Of a stretch of DNA of 64,000 nt, positions 56,669 through 64,000 are shown in pieces. The position numbers and the translations under genes were made by a program. The stretch is taken from assembly GCF_002217795.2 (NCBI RefSeq), contig NZ_AP018823.1:868001-932000 (forward strand), given 5' to 3'. Under the pieces are notes generated by a model. The model was given only the letters and a program-made list of their open reading frames with translations, was not told the DNA's origin and ran no database searches. Source of the stretch: Aquitalea magnusonii (lineage in GTDB: Bacteria > Pseudomonadota > Gammaproteobacteria > Burkholderiales > Chromobacteriaceae). Each line of letters opens with the position of its first letter. The first letter of the stretch is position 1.

Positions 56669-56861
56669 TACTTAATCTCTCGCGGTGATTAGGTGAACAC
56701 ATGTTAATCGTAAAAGATCAATCAAACAAGATTCAATTGATCGTAAAAGTTAAGTTTATCGTGCATCAGTATCTAGTTTGATAAAAATTTCATACTTATC
56801 AGATACTTGCATTGTTACTTTTACGGCGAAAGAAATTCTGATATCTGCGTAAAAGATCGAC
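56669..56861. promoter_or_regulatory. Divergent early/repressor control region with operators
   Basis: AT-rich 193 bp. The motif CGTAAAAG recurs at 56709-56716, 56742-56749 and 56848-56855, and inverted (CTTTTACG) at 56818-56825; several copies are followed by GATC. These are candidate repressor/Ner operators, comparable to the O1-O3 cluster of Mu. Confidence 0.65.
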
Positions 56862-57581
56862 ATGGATAACCTTTACGATGACTTCCCCCTTCGAATCACG
56901 AAGGCGATTGAAATGGCAGGTGGTCCTTCAGAGGCTGCTCGGAAGGCGGGTGTGACGCTTGCGACGTTGTCTAGATGGAGAAAGGGAGAGGCTGACCCGT
57001 CAAGGTCAAACCTGGTGAAGCTGGCCGATGCTGCCGGTGTGCGAATCGAATGGCTTGCCGCAGGGCGAGGGGGTATGTTGGTCAGTGCTTCACCGCTTGG
57101 TCACCCTGTAGGTAAAGAGCCATGCTCCTGTCTTGATACTTTGGGTAATCCGGTGGACTTGGAAGAGTTCGTCTTCATTCCACGGTATAACCTGAAAGCT
57201 GCTGCCGGTCATGGTGCGGCTGTCGCAGGCGAGTCCCCCATGTTCTCAATGTCTTTCCGTCGCTATTGGATAGATAACTACCTGAGAATTGACCCGAAGG
57301 ATCTGTCTGTCCTGTCGGTGAAGGGAGATTCGATGGAGGGCGTGCTGAACAATAAGGACGTAATTCTTATCAACCATGCAGATACGTCCCCAACAAGTGG
57401 TCTTTACGTTCTGCGTGTAGATGGTGATTTATTGGTGAAGCGCGTGCAGAAGCTACCTGGTGGCCGCCTGGCTATCTTGAGTGCCAATGAGGCTTATATG
57501 CCCTTTGAGGTTGACCCCAGCAAGCCTGAAGGTGACTTTGCCGTGGTTGGCCGTGTTGTCTGGTTTGGCAGGCAGATCTAA
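56862..57581 (+). CDS. Phage repressor, XRE HTH with S24 (LexA-like) peptidase domain
   Basis: 239 residues. HTH at about 15-60 (GGPSEAARKAGVTLATLSRWRKGEADPSRSNL), then an S24 domain with the Ser nucleophile in VKGDSMEGVL (about 150-159) and Lys in GDLLVKRVQ (about 188). Such repressors self-cleave on RecA activation, so this Mu-like phage is probably SOS-inducible rather than controlled like Mu c. Confidence 0.92.
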   Translation: MDNLYDDFPLRITKAIEMAGGPSEAARKAGVTLATLSRWRKGEADPSRSNLVKLADAAGVRIEWLAAGRGGMLVSASPLGHPVGKEPCSCLDTLGNPVDLEEFVFIPRYNLKAAAGHGAAVAGESPMFSMSFRRYWIDNYLRIDPKDLSVLSVKGDSMEGVLNNKDVILINHADTSPTSGLYVLRVDGDLLVKRVQKLPGGRLAILSANEAYMPFEVDPSKPEGDFAVVGRVVWFGRQI

Positions 57582-57633
57582 GTAGGGCTCAAGTAACTGT
57601 TGATGTGATTTTTCCTCCAGCATCAAATGCAAA

Positions 57634-57677
57634 AAAAACCGCGAAACCTGCTGTTTATAGCTTGGTTCGCGGTTTTC
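57634..57677. terminator. Bidirectional terminator after repressor
   Basis: Stem AAAACCGCGAA (57635-57645) and TTCGCGGTTTT (57666-57676) with flanking A and T runs and a 20-base loop. Confidence 0.8.
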
Positions 57678-57811
57678 TTTTGCAAGTCTTTAACGGGGTG
57701 TGGCGTAAAGCGGTTTGATTGCTGAGATGCTTGCCTGGCGCACCTTTTCCCACATCATCCCAGGTAGTCCCACCGGTTTTCTGTCTGTGCAATTAACCTC
57801 ACCACACCACA
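57678..57811. other. Putative Mu-like prophage end (repressor side)
   Basis: The last bases read in the phage direction are TGTGGTGTGGTGAGGTTAAT, beginning with the 5'-TGT expected at ends of Mu-type transposons. The frame of a host integrase opens at the next base (57812). TGTGG-type repeats here could be transposase-binding. The other end is lost or not found. Confidence 0.5.
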
Positions 57812-58315
57812 GAATCCGAAGGTGATGCCCGCATCGACAAATCGGTCAAAACCGGTGGCTCCAAGCGCAAGCTGCCCATCCATCCCAAACTGATTGAGCT
57901 GGGCTTCCTCGACTATGTGGCAGCAGCCAAGAAACGTGGTGACACCTTGCTGTTCCAGGCCTTCCCGACCGCCGCTGGCCGCGCCTCGCCCAAGGCAATG
58001 AAATGGTTCACCGAATTCCTGCAGGAAATCGGGCTGCGCGACGAAACGCCGAATGCGCGTATCGTCGGCATGCATGCCTTCCGCTCCACCTTCCTGCACC
58101 GAGCCATGGTGCTGGGCGTGGTCAGTGCCGAAACCATCACCGGTCATGCCAGCAATATCACCAGCATCGAGACCATTCAGAACGGCCAGGTGAATCAGGA
58201 AGCCTCGGCGGTGGTGAAGAAATACCGTGGAGAGCTGCCGGTCGACAAGAAGCTGGAAATCCTGTCGCGCATCACCTTCCCGGAGGTGGAGTTCATTCGG
58301 GCGGACAAGCCGTAA
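57812..58315 (+). pseudogene. Tyrosine integrase, C-terminal half
   Basis: 168 codons in one frame from the phage end. The Arg of the second catalytic block is in MHAFRSTFLHRAM (H-x-x-R), with the following GHAS motif in ITGHASNITSIETIQNGQ. The N-terminal arm, core-binding domain and first Arg are missing. An older integrative element was therefore the insertion target. No ATG suits it before 57917, so no functional product is expected. Confidence 0.82.
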
Positions 58316-58378
58316 GAGGAGACTTCGGATGGAGCAGGGCGGTGCCCATGCTGAATCCTGATGTGATGCCCTCCGTGC

Positions 58379-59659
58379 TTACAGCGAGTTCAGCGCTGCC
58401 AATGCCGTGGCGAAACGAGCGCGGCAAGCATCGGTACGCTCGTCCAGCATCAGCGTCTCGAACTGTTGCTGCACCTCGGCTAGTGTGGAGCACCAGTCAC
58501 GCATGGACGCACGCAGGGTGTGGCATGCCGCCTCGCCCAGCAGCGTGGGCAGGATTGCGTCAAACAACTGCGGCCATTGCTGATGCAGCCCCATCGGGAA
58601 GCTACGCCAGCTAGTCAGCCGGGTCGGCGGGTCACGCGTCAGGAACATCGGAGAGAAGTCGAACAGCGGACTGAGCTGCAAACGGCTGCCATGTTTCAGA
58701 AAGGCTGTATTACGCCCGTGATTGTCTTCGGCCTTGAGGCAATAGGAAAGCACATCCCGACGCAAGTATTCAGCCACTTGCCGCAGGAATTCGTCCGGCT
58801 CGGCATGGGCCTGCCAGTTCGTCAGTACGTCCTCATGAAACAGTTTCAGCCCATGCTGCAGTACATTCTGCAGGGTGTACATGCTCATCAGGTGATGATG
58901 CTGCCACTGACCCAGCACCAAGGCGCAATCGAAACGCGGGATGAATAGCGGGCTGCCCAGCATGAAAGGCTGGCCATGTACGTCCAGCCCCGCAGTCTTG
59001 GCCAGTTTCAGCCAGACAAATTCATGCTGCAGCAAAACCTGCTCTTCGCGATTGCGTGGAAATTTGACCAGAAAGCGCTCAACGCTATCGTCTTGGGCCA
59101 GACAGGCATCCGGATAAAACCGGCCATTCCTGGCGCGGCTCATCCATAGCTTCGGTGCTTGCCCCAGCATGCAGGTGACGCCATGCAAGACACCATGCGC
59201 TTGCAGCAGGGACTCGAACCTGGTGCCGACCTCCGCGAGTTCAGCCGCAGACCAGCGCCCAAAGCCTTGAGGCATCGCACCAGCCAAATACCGATGCGCC
59301 TCGCGAATACGCATGCAGCCAGGCGGCTGACTCGCCCCATGCATCAGCACGCTGGCGTCGTACTGCGCACCATCGCGGGCACTGCCATTCAGCAACGTCA
59401 GTAGGGCATTCCGGCCATAGCCGCTTGGCAACAAGTCCAGGAAAAAAGCAGGCCACCCATCACAGCGATAGTGGTTGAAGGAAAGAGGGTGCCGGAAATC
59501 TAGACTGGCTTCGTCACTGCGGTTGAGATGCTCAAGAACATAGTCAGGCATGTACTCCAGCGTACAGCTCGACGCCAGCCCCTTGGCCGGCTGGTCGATG
59601 TGCAACGTCGCTGCAAGCCACCACACCCCGTCTATGTACTTCTCGATTTGCAACTGCAT
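58379..59659 (-). CDS. HipA-like kinase, no HipB partner
   Basis: 426 residues. HipA-fold features: FLVKFPRNREEQVLLQHEFVWLKLA (ATP-binding Lys and helix, about 195-220), catalytic loop LKAEDNHGRNTAFLK (Asp near 310), and Mg-binding DFSP (about 330). Known HipA toxins phosphorylate tRNA synthetases. No HipB antitoxin-type gene lies directly upstream, so it is either an orphan or uses another regulator. GC-rich and long compared with E. coli HipA (440), so complete. Confidence 0.85.
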   Translation of the reverse strand: MQLQIEKYIDGVWWLAATLHIDQPAKGLASSCTLEYMPDYVLEHLNRSDEASLDFRHPLSFNHYRCDGWPAFFLDLLPSGYGRNALLTLLNGSARDGAQYDASVLMHGASQPPGCMRIREAHRYLAGAMPQGFGRWSAAELAEVGTRFESLLQAHGVLHGVTCMLGQAPKLWMSRARNGRFYPDACLAQDDSVERFLVKFPRNREEQVLLQHEFVWLKLAKTAGLDVHGQPFMLGSPLFIPRFDCALVLGQWQHHHLMSMYTLQNVLQHGLKLFHEDVLTNWQAHAEPDEFLRQVAEYLRRDVLSYCLKAEDNHGRNTAFLKHGSRLQLSPLFDFSPMFLTRDPPTRLTSWRSFPMGLHQQWPQLFDAILPTLLGEAACHTLRASMRDWCSTLAEVQQQFETLMLDERTDACRARFATALAALNSL

Positions 59660-60017
59660 GGCTCACTCTCCTTGGTGGATGAGTGTACCAAGGTCAGTGC
59701 TTGCATGACTGCTGGCATCAAAACAAATGGTAGTAAGTCGGCCTTAGCGGTCCTTCCTCGGCTTGCTAGGCAATGACTGGTTTACACAGATTTTCGGACA
59801 TGCTCGCATCCCAGTTCCACTGGTTGACATCCTCTCTGCTTGTCTACAGAATGAACCGCATGACACGTAATGATCAATGCATAAATGCAATTATTACTAC
59901 CATTCCCGGAATGGTGGGTTAGTACGCGTCACGGTTCAGTCCAAGCAACCCGCCCCAGCAGGCGGGTTTTTTGTTTCCGTCTGACTGGTTATCACGCTAC
60001 AGACCAGGAGCAAATCC
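59660..60017. other. Intergenic region between divergent genes
   Basis: A GC-rich terminator AACCCGCC (59947-59954) and GGCGGGTT (59961-59968) with T run and no gene upstream of it on that strand, perhaps left from a lost gene. AGGAG ribosome-binding site for the following gene near 60007. Confidence 0.5.
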
Positions 60018-60884
60018 ATGCCACAGCAGGAACTGAAAGAAATCATCGCAGCCGCCGACCAGGCAATCAACCAGGAAGACTTTGACGAACTGATGGCGTT
60101 TTACGCCAGCGACGCAGTGCTCGTGATCCAGCCCGGTATGTTCGCGCAAGGTAAGGAACAGATTCGCGCAGCCTTTCCAGCTATCGCCAATTACTTCAAT
60201 CACACCCTACGAGTCAGTCAGGCAGACATGCAAGTCGTCGCGGGTGGTGATACCGCTCTAGTACTGGCCCGTACCGAGTTACAGGCGGAAGGTGATGCTG
60301 GACAGCCTTGGCAGGCTACCCGGTTCGCCACTTATGTGTTCCGCCGGAATCCAGCAGGTGTATGGCGCTGTGCCATCGATAACTCCTACGGCACCAGTCT
60401 GCTTGAGACGCCACCCACCCTGCATCTGCTGTGCGGCAAAATTGGCTCTGGAAAATCAACCTTGGCACGACAACTAGTCAAAGAACCCAAAACCGTGCTG
60501 ATTAGCGAGGATGAGTGGCTAGCCAGGCTGTATCCGGATGCCATCAAGGAAGTGGCCGACTATGTGCGCTGTTCTGGACAGCTAAAGAATGTGTTGGGAG
60601 AACACGTGGCAGAGCTGCTGAGTACCGGTCTTTCAGTCGTACTGGACGTGCCGGCTAATACCGTTGCATCCCGGCAATGGGCTATGTCGATTTGTACTCG
60701 AGCCGGAGTAGCTCACGCTCTACATCTCCTGGATGTTCCAGATCCAGTCTGCAAGGAGCGCTTGCACCTGCGCAACCAGTCCGGCACCCACCCATTCACC
60801 GTTGACGATGCCACCTTTGACCGGATTACCCAATATTACGAGCCACCACAGGACGGTGAGAGTTTAAATGTCATTCGTCATTGA
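60018..60884 (+). CDS. NTF2-like/SnoaL domain fused to P-loop kinase
   Basis: 288 residues. Residues 1-130 form a SnoaL/DUF4440-like cone domain (ELKEIIAAADQAINQEDFDELM, FYASDAVLVIQPGMFAQG). Residues 133-288 are an AAA_33-type kinase: Walker A CGKIGSGKSTLARQL, lid-like region ISEDEWLARLYPD, and RQWAMSICTRAGV. Zeta-like or small-molecule phosphotransferases use this P-loop form. A fused small-molecule-binding cone and kinase suggests a sensor or resistance-type enzyme. AT-poor core composition. Confidence 0.8.
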   Translation: MPQQELKEIIAAADQAINQEDFDELMAFYASDAVLVIQPGMFAQGKEQIRAAFPAIANYFNHTLRVSQADMQVVAGGDTALVLARTELQAEGDAGQPWQATRFATYVFRRNPAGVWRCAIDNSYGTSLLETPPTLHLLCGKIGSGKSTLARQLVKEPKTVLISEDEWLARLYPDAIKEVADYVRCSGQLKNVLGEHVAELLSTGLSVVLDVPANTVASRQWAMSICTRAGVAHALHLLDVPDPVCKERLHLRNQSGTHPFTVDDATFDRITQYYEPPQDGESLNVIRH

Positions 60885-61218
60885 AAGTTGATCGCCCCCA
60901 AACTCAGTCGACTCCAGAATGGCTGCTTTCTGATACAGAAGCAGCCATTGCTTAGATGGGGGGATGGCAGCTCTGGCCGAACCGCCGTCTACCTAGCAGA
61001 CTCACCGGCGGCTGGTCGGCCAAAGCAGGAGTTCAGATTCTGCCCGACATTGACTGCTTTCACACAAAGAGCAGTCTTATCTTAATCGCCTATTGAACCG
61101 GTACAGACCAGTACAAAGCATGACTAACGGCCAACTGGCCACTGTCGCATCATAGTGATGCGCAACTACCACCGCCGAGCTTTGCTCGGCGGTTTTTCAT
61201 TGCCCGGGTAGTCACATG
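60885..61218. other. Intergenic region with terminator
   Basis: Contains the rightward terminator CCGCCGAGC (61172-61180), TTT loop, GCTCGGCGG (61184-61192), TTTTT. The rest holds inverted motifs (TGGCCGAACCGCCGT ... CCGGCGGCTGGTCGGCCA) but no gene. Confidence 0.6.
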
Positions 61219-61677
61219 TCATTCGCACTGCATTTCGGTATTTCCGAACGAGTTTGAGCAAATGTCGCCCGTTTTATTATTTAATCTAATTTCCTCTGCC
61301 GAGGTGTCACTCTTTATTCTTACCGCATACTTAATTATACTCTCATCACCGCGCTCTTCGACAATGGGGTTTGATTTATATTTACACCACGGGCTATCCA
61401 GCAAGATCCCATTGGTGGCATTGCGCTCGGGAGTAGAAAATTCAACAACACGACACTGTCCATGAAACTGCAAGAAGAGCAAAACCGTATCTCTCCCATT
61501 TAAGCTCCAAGTGGCCGCTGAAAAAATTTCTCCCTTAGCATAATCCCCATTTAGGTTAATGTATTTTTTCCTATATGCCCTCTCATTTTTAGTTATTTCA
61601 CCAGACGCTTCAGTTTTAACAATACCTGCCAGAGACGACAACGAGTACATCGACAAGAGGAATAAAAAAAATTTCAT
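61219..61677 (-). CDS. Secreted hypothetical protein, immunity-like
   Basis: 152 residues with a Sec signal peptide (MKFFLFLLSMYSLSSLA). The mature part is beta-rich and polar, with cysteine pairs (GQCRVVEF, SPWCKYK, DICSNS). Such small secreted proteins directly downstream of a lytic effector often are immunity proteins. It is the last of three such genes in this leftward cluster. No family recognised. Confidence 0.6.
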   Translation of the reverse strand: MKFFLFLLSMYSLSSLAGIVKTEASGEITKNERAYRKKYINLNGDYAKGEIFSAATWSLNGRDTVLLFLQFHGQCRVVEFSTPERNATNGILLDSPWCKYKSNPIVEERGDESIIKYAVRIKSDTSAEEIRLNNKTGDICSNSFGNTEMQCE

Positions 61678-61761
61678 TTAATCCAAACCATCTGTTAATT
61701 ATTTTTACAGCCCTTGTAGAGTAGAAAACTACTCATTACCAATAAATTATTCTACAACTAT

Positions 61762-61932
61762 TTAACTTTGGCGAACTTCTATTGGGCATAATTGCTCTGC
61801 CGGAATTTCAGAAAGCTCTTTTATTTTCCTCGTTTTTACATCAACTTCATATTCAGCTATTTCTGAAACATACACTTTCCCGCCCTCTATAAAATATGCA
61901 GACTTAATTCCACTTCCAAAAATCTTTGTCAT
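61762..61932 (-). CDS. Short coupled ORF or frameshifted end of upstream gene
   Basis: 56 residues, MTKIFGSGIKSAYFIEGGKVY..., ending EVRQS. Its ATG overlaps the stop of the previous gene as ATGA. The sequence (YVSEIAEYEVDVKTRKIKEL) looks like a continuation of that secreted protein, so a one-base frameshift splitting a single immunity gene is equally likely. Confidence 0.45.
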   Translation of the reverse strand: MTKIFGSGIKSAYFIEGGKVYVSEIAEYEVDVKTRKIKELSEIPAEQLCPIEVRQS

Positions 61933-62216
61933 AATGGTTTCTTAAATTTTTGAGAAAGTTCAAATACAGTTAGAAATGAAATTTGTGGATTTTGTGGGGA
62001 TGCTCGCTGGTCAAGACCAAAGAAAACAATATATCTATTGTTTGCAGTCCAGCCTCCATTCACAGGATCAGATCTGAGTCTTAGATAATATTGGGCTTCA
62101 TTTACTCTTACATTAAACTCACCACCCCCAACTTTATTCCTAATTATCTTAGGACATTCTTGAGAATAGCCAAGCTGTGAAATACACATCCCTATCATTA
62201 TAAAAAATTTCTTCAC
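61929..62216 (-). CDS. Secreted hypothetical protein, immunity-like
   Basis: 95 residues with a Sec signal peptide (MKKFFIMIGMCISQLGYSQ). Mature part has beta-strand pattern FNVRVNEAQYYLRLRSDPVNGGW. It directly follows a degenerate effector C-terminus, so probably the cognate immunity gene of that lost effector. Overlaps the short ORF at 61762. Confidence 0.6.
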   Translation of the reverse strand: MKKFFIMIGMCISQLGYSQECPKIIRNKVGGGEFNVRVNEAQYYLRLRSDPVNGGWTANNRYIVFFGLDQRASPQNPQISFLTVFELSQKFKKPL

Positions 62217-62388
62217 ACCTTGTCTCCAACCCTCTCATATATACGCACCGCATGCTCAAATCTTTTAGCATATAAATCTGTGTATTTATTTACCAATGCA
62301 GTAACTGTATCACAATCATATCTGGCAATGCCTTTACTTGCAGACTTATTAACCCCAGTTAACTCCCAATAAAAACATGCCGTACTTA
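62217..62388 (-). pseudogene. Remnant of effector C-terminus
   Basis: Leftward open frame of about 56 codons with no start, from a TGA (about 62386) to the TGA at 62217. It reads TACFYWELTGVNKSASKG ... TVTALVNKYTDLYAKRFEHAVRIYERVGDKV. The aromatic start and the VN..T..Y..R...V pattern align with the GH19-like C-terminus of the adjacent effector. It ends just before the ATG of the next immunity-like gene. An orphan toxin tail. Confidence 0.55.
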
Positions 62389-62467
62389 CTCAGTCGCAAG
62401 TAATATTAGCAGTCTGCTAAGATTCTTCACGTTAAATCCGTTCAATTATGGAGACCTGACTATAATA

Positions 62468-63040
62468 TTACTTACTTTGCTCAAATATTTCCATCTCAGA
62501 CACCTTCAAGAAATTCGAAATAAATTCTATCCTTCGCTTAGCAGATTTCTGCCAGCATTTACTATCCGGCCTACATCCTGACGCCCGGCCCAAATAAGAG
62601 TTATAAAAAAACTTCTTATTTTTTTTCCTTCCCATTATTGTGAAGCATTTCCCAGCCATAGAAATTCCCCACTTCTCATCACTTATTTGACATGGTCCAA
62701 ATGCCGTATAAACATCAATCCCATCCAACTCAAAGCTATTCATTTCAGTATAGTATGGCTCAACGAAGTAATTCCTCTCCCCAACTAGATCCCAATTACT
62801 TTCAGCACACTTCTCAGCGGAAGTGCAAATACTTATGGATTCTGAGCTATACCCATCTCTGGGCTTTGCTAAAGATAAATCAATATCAATCTCCCCCGGG
62901 CCTTCATTAAAATCCACACCCCGGTATAGACCTCTATCTATTTTCTTGATCTGTTCCTTTAGTTTAATTGACTCTGCTAGTGACATATCGCTTAGATGAG
63001 AAAATACTAAAAAAAGTAACACCAATGTAATTTTACTCAT
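62468..63040 (-). CDS. Secreted immunity-like protein of adjacent effector
   Basis: 190 residues with a Sec signal peptide (MSKITLVLLFLVFSHLSDMSLA). The mature part is charged with three or four cysteines (CTSAEKCAE, GPCQIS, GKCFTI, SGCRPDSKCW). Its ATG overlaps the effector stop (TAATG), so it is coupled to it, as immunity genes usually are. It would guard the periplasm against a cell-wall-cutting effector. No family recognised. Confidence 0.7.
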   Translation of the reverse strand: MSKITLVLLFLVFSHLSDMSLAESIKLKEQIKKIDRGLYRGVDFNEGPGEIDIDLSLAKPRDGYSSESISICTSAEKCAESNWDLVGERNYFVEPYYTEMNSFELDGIDVYTAFGPCQISDEKWGISMAGKCFTIMGRKKNKKFFYNSYLGRASGCRPDSKCWQKSAKRRIEFISNFLKVSEMEIFEQSK

Positions 63041-64000
63041 TAAATTGAGTCCGTTAATATTTTTGCAATTCTAAGAGTGTGGTATTGCCTATTCTCCAAA
63101 CCCATATCCCCACCATTTATTTCCCTACAAACCGCTCTTGCCAAGGCATTTAGATCACCTTGAAAACTATCGATAATTTTATTAATCGTACTCTCTTTCC
63201 TTGGCTCTCCTCTTCTTGGTCCAGCCTCCCAATGCCATGCCCCTGCATCTATTGTTGCATAAGTGTTATTGATTAAAAAATCAGGATTAAAGATTTCAGG
63301 CCTTCTAGCATTTTTTTTAGACCACCATGCGGAGTCAAATGAACTTCTCTTGATTTTTCCACGATAAACCCAATAACCTGCGTAGTTAGCCTTCCCTGTA
63401 AGTTGCTTAATACCCCTGCCTCTATACTTGTATCCATCGCCAGGAAGATCATTTCCCAGAATTCCACCATAAAGACGATTGCATGACTCTTCAGATCGTG
63501 CCTCATTCATCCATGTGAGCGTCCTCGACTCCTCTGCTCCTTGAGCAAAGAAATTTACCATCCGCAAGCCAGTTTTATTAATTAAATGCTTTCTGATTGC
63601 AATGCAAATATCTTTTCTATACTTTTCTCGCACAGCGTCACTCAATCCATTTTGAGCAACCTGAACTTTTCCTTTATCTTTCTTCTGAATATCATCAGGA
63701 TATATTCTCTTTAATTCATTCTTATCGATCCAGTTACATCGCCTAAACTGCTCAACAAATACTCTAGGGTGAAAATGCCAATGAGCACTAGGAATCTTCA
63801 GTCCAGCCTCTTCCCAAAATGATAAAGATTCAACATGCGCCTTGAATTCGGCATATTTCTTCTCATTCATCGATTCGTCCAATACCTCACTTTTACTTTT
63901 TAGCCAAGCATATCGAGTATCAATTGTGGATTTTTCCCGCTCAGTCGGAAATTTACAAATTGTTCGTGAAAGTCGTGACTGGACTTTTGCATCGGTCAGT
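63040..64000 (-). CDS. GH19/chitinase-fold lytic effector, 5' end outside window
   Basis: The frame remains open to the window edge, so only the C-terminal ~320 residues are seen. The N-terminal visible part (SRLSRTICKFPTEREKSTI, RYAWLKSKSEVL, SFWEEAGLKIPSAHWHFHPRVF) is common in VgrG- or PAAR-linked effectors. The lysozyme-like domain has a candidate catalytic Glu in FAQGAEESRTLTWMNE and the GH19 motif GNDLPGDGYKYRGRGIKQLTGKANY. It probably degrades peptidoglycan in rival cells after type VI delivery. An immunity gene follows directly. Confidence 0.8.
   Translation of the reverse strand, partial: LTDAKVQSRLSRTICKFPTEREKSTIDTRYAWLKSKSEVLDESMNEKKYAEFKAHVESLSFWEEAGLKIPSAHWHFHPRVFVEQFRRCNWIDKNELKRIYPDDIQKKDKGKVQVAQNGLSDAVREKYRKDICIAIRKHLINKTGLRMVNFFAQGAEESRTLTWMNEARSEESCNRLYGGILGNDLPGDGYKYRGRGIKQLTGKANYAGYWVYRGKIKRSSFDSAWWSKKNARRPEIFNPDFLINNTYATIDAGAWHWEAGPRRGEPRKESTINKIIDSFQGDLNALARAVCREINGGDMGLENRQYHTLRIAKILTDSI

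Overview
The window comes from a betaproteobacterium of the Neisseriales, most likely family Chromobacteriaceae (Aquitalea, Chromobacterium or Vogesella type). The 16S sequence, the high-GC core genes and an arginine-transport/NAD-glutamate dehydrogenase locus like that of Pseudomonas aeruginosa support this. Genus is a judgement from reading the 16S gene, not from a search.

Core chromosome, 1-25762. Two large PAS/HisKA sensor kinases flank nadB and a complete rRNA operon (promoter, 16S, tRNA-Ile, tRNA-Ala, 23S, 5S, terminator). Next is a leftward operon for a polar amino-acid ABC transporter (two tandem binding proteins, two permeases, ATPase) that ends in an ArgR-type AraC regulator. A divergent 1603-residue NAD-dependent glutamate dehydrogenase follows, giving an arginine uptake and catabolism unit. 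A hypothetical protein, a DMT exporter, a GNAT acetyltransferase and tRNA-Ser(GGA) close the core.

Mobile region, about 25763-58315. Nearly everything here reads leftward. It is a Mu-like transposable prophage in reverse orientation: repressor and Ner-like control region at 56.3-57.6 kb, transposase A (broken by one in-frame TGA) and ATPase B, early genes, GemA and Mor, then lysis genes (amidase, holin, Rz with nested Rz1), terminase, portal, gpF, gpG, protease, decoration and capsid genes. Com and an adenine methylase follow the capsid gene directly, so the whole tail module is missing. Only a tail-fibre end and its chaperone survive beside tRNA-Ser, next to an IS3-family element. The repressor-side end abuts the C-terminal half of a tyrosine integrase (57812-58315), so the phage seems to have landed inside an older element.

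The prophage carries unusual cargo: (i) a PAAR, linker-domain, papain-like hydrolase and lipoprotein cassette inside the head operon (34138-35477); (ii) a coupled pair of NA37 nucleoid-associated protein and RelA/SpoT synthetase (28258-30311); (iii) an AT-rich, rightward block at 44.5-49 kb with integron-type attC sites, unknown cassette genes and a pentapeptide-repeat ion channel.

Right flank, 58316-64000: a HipA-like kinase without HipB, an NTF2-like/P-loop kinase fusion, and an AT-rich polymorphic-toxin end. The latter holds a GH19-like lytic effector running off the window edge, its coupled immunity gene, a degenerate second effector tail, and further secreted immunity-like proteins.
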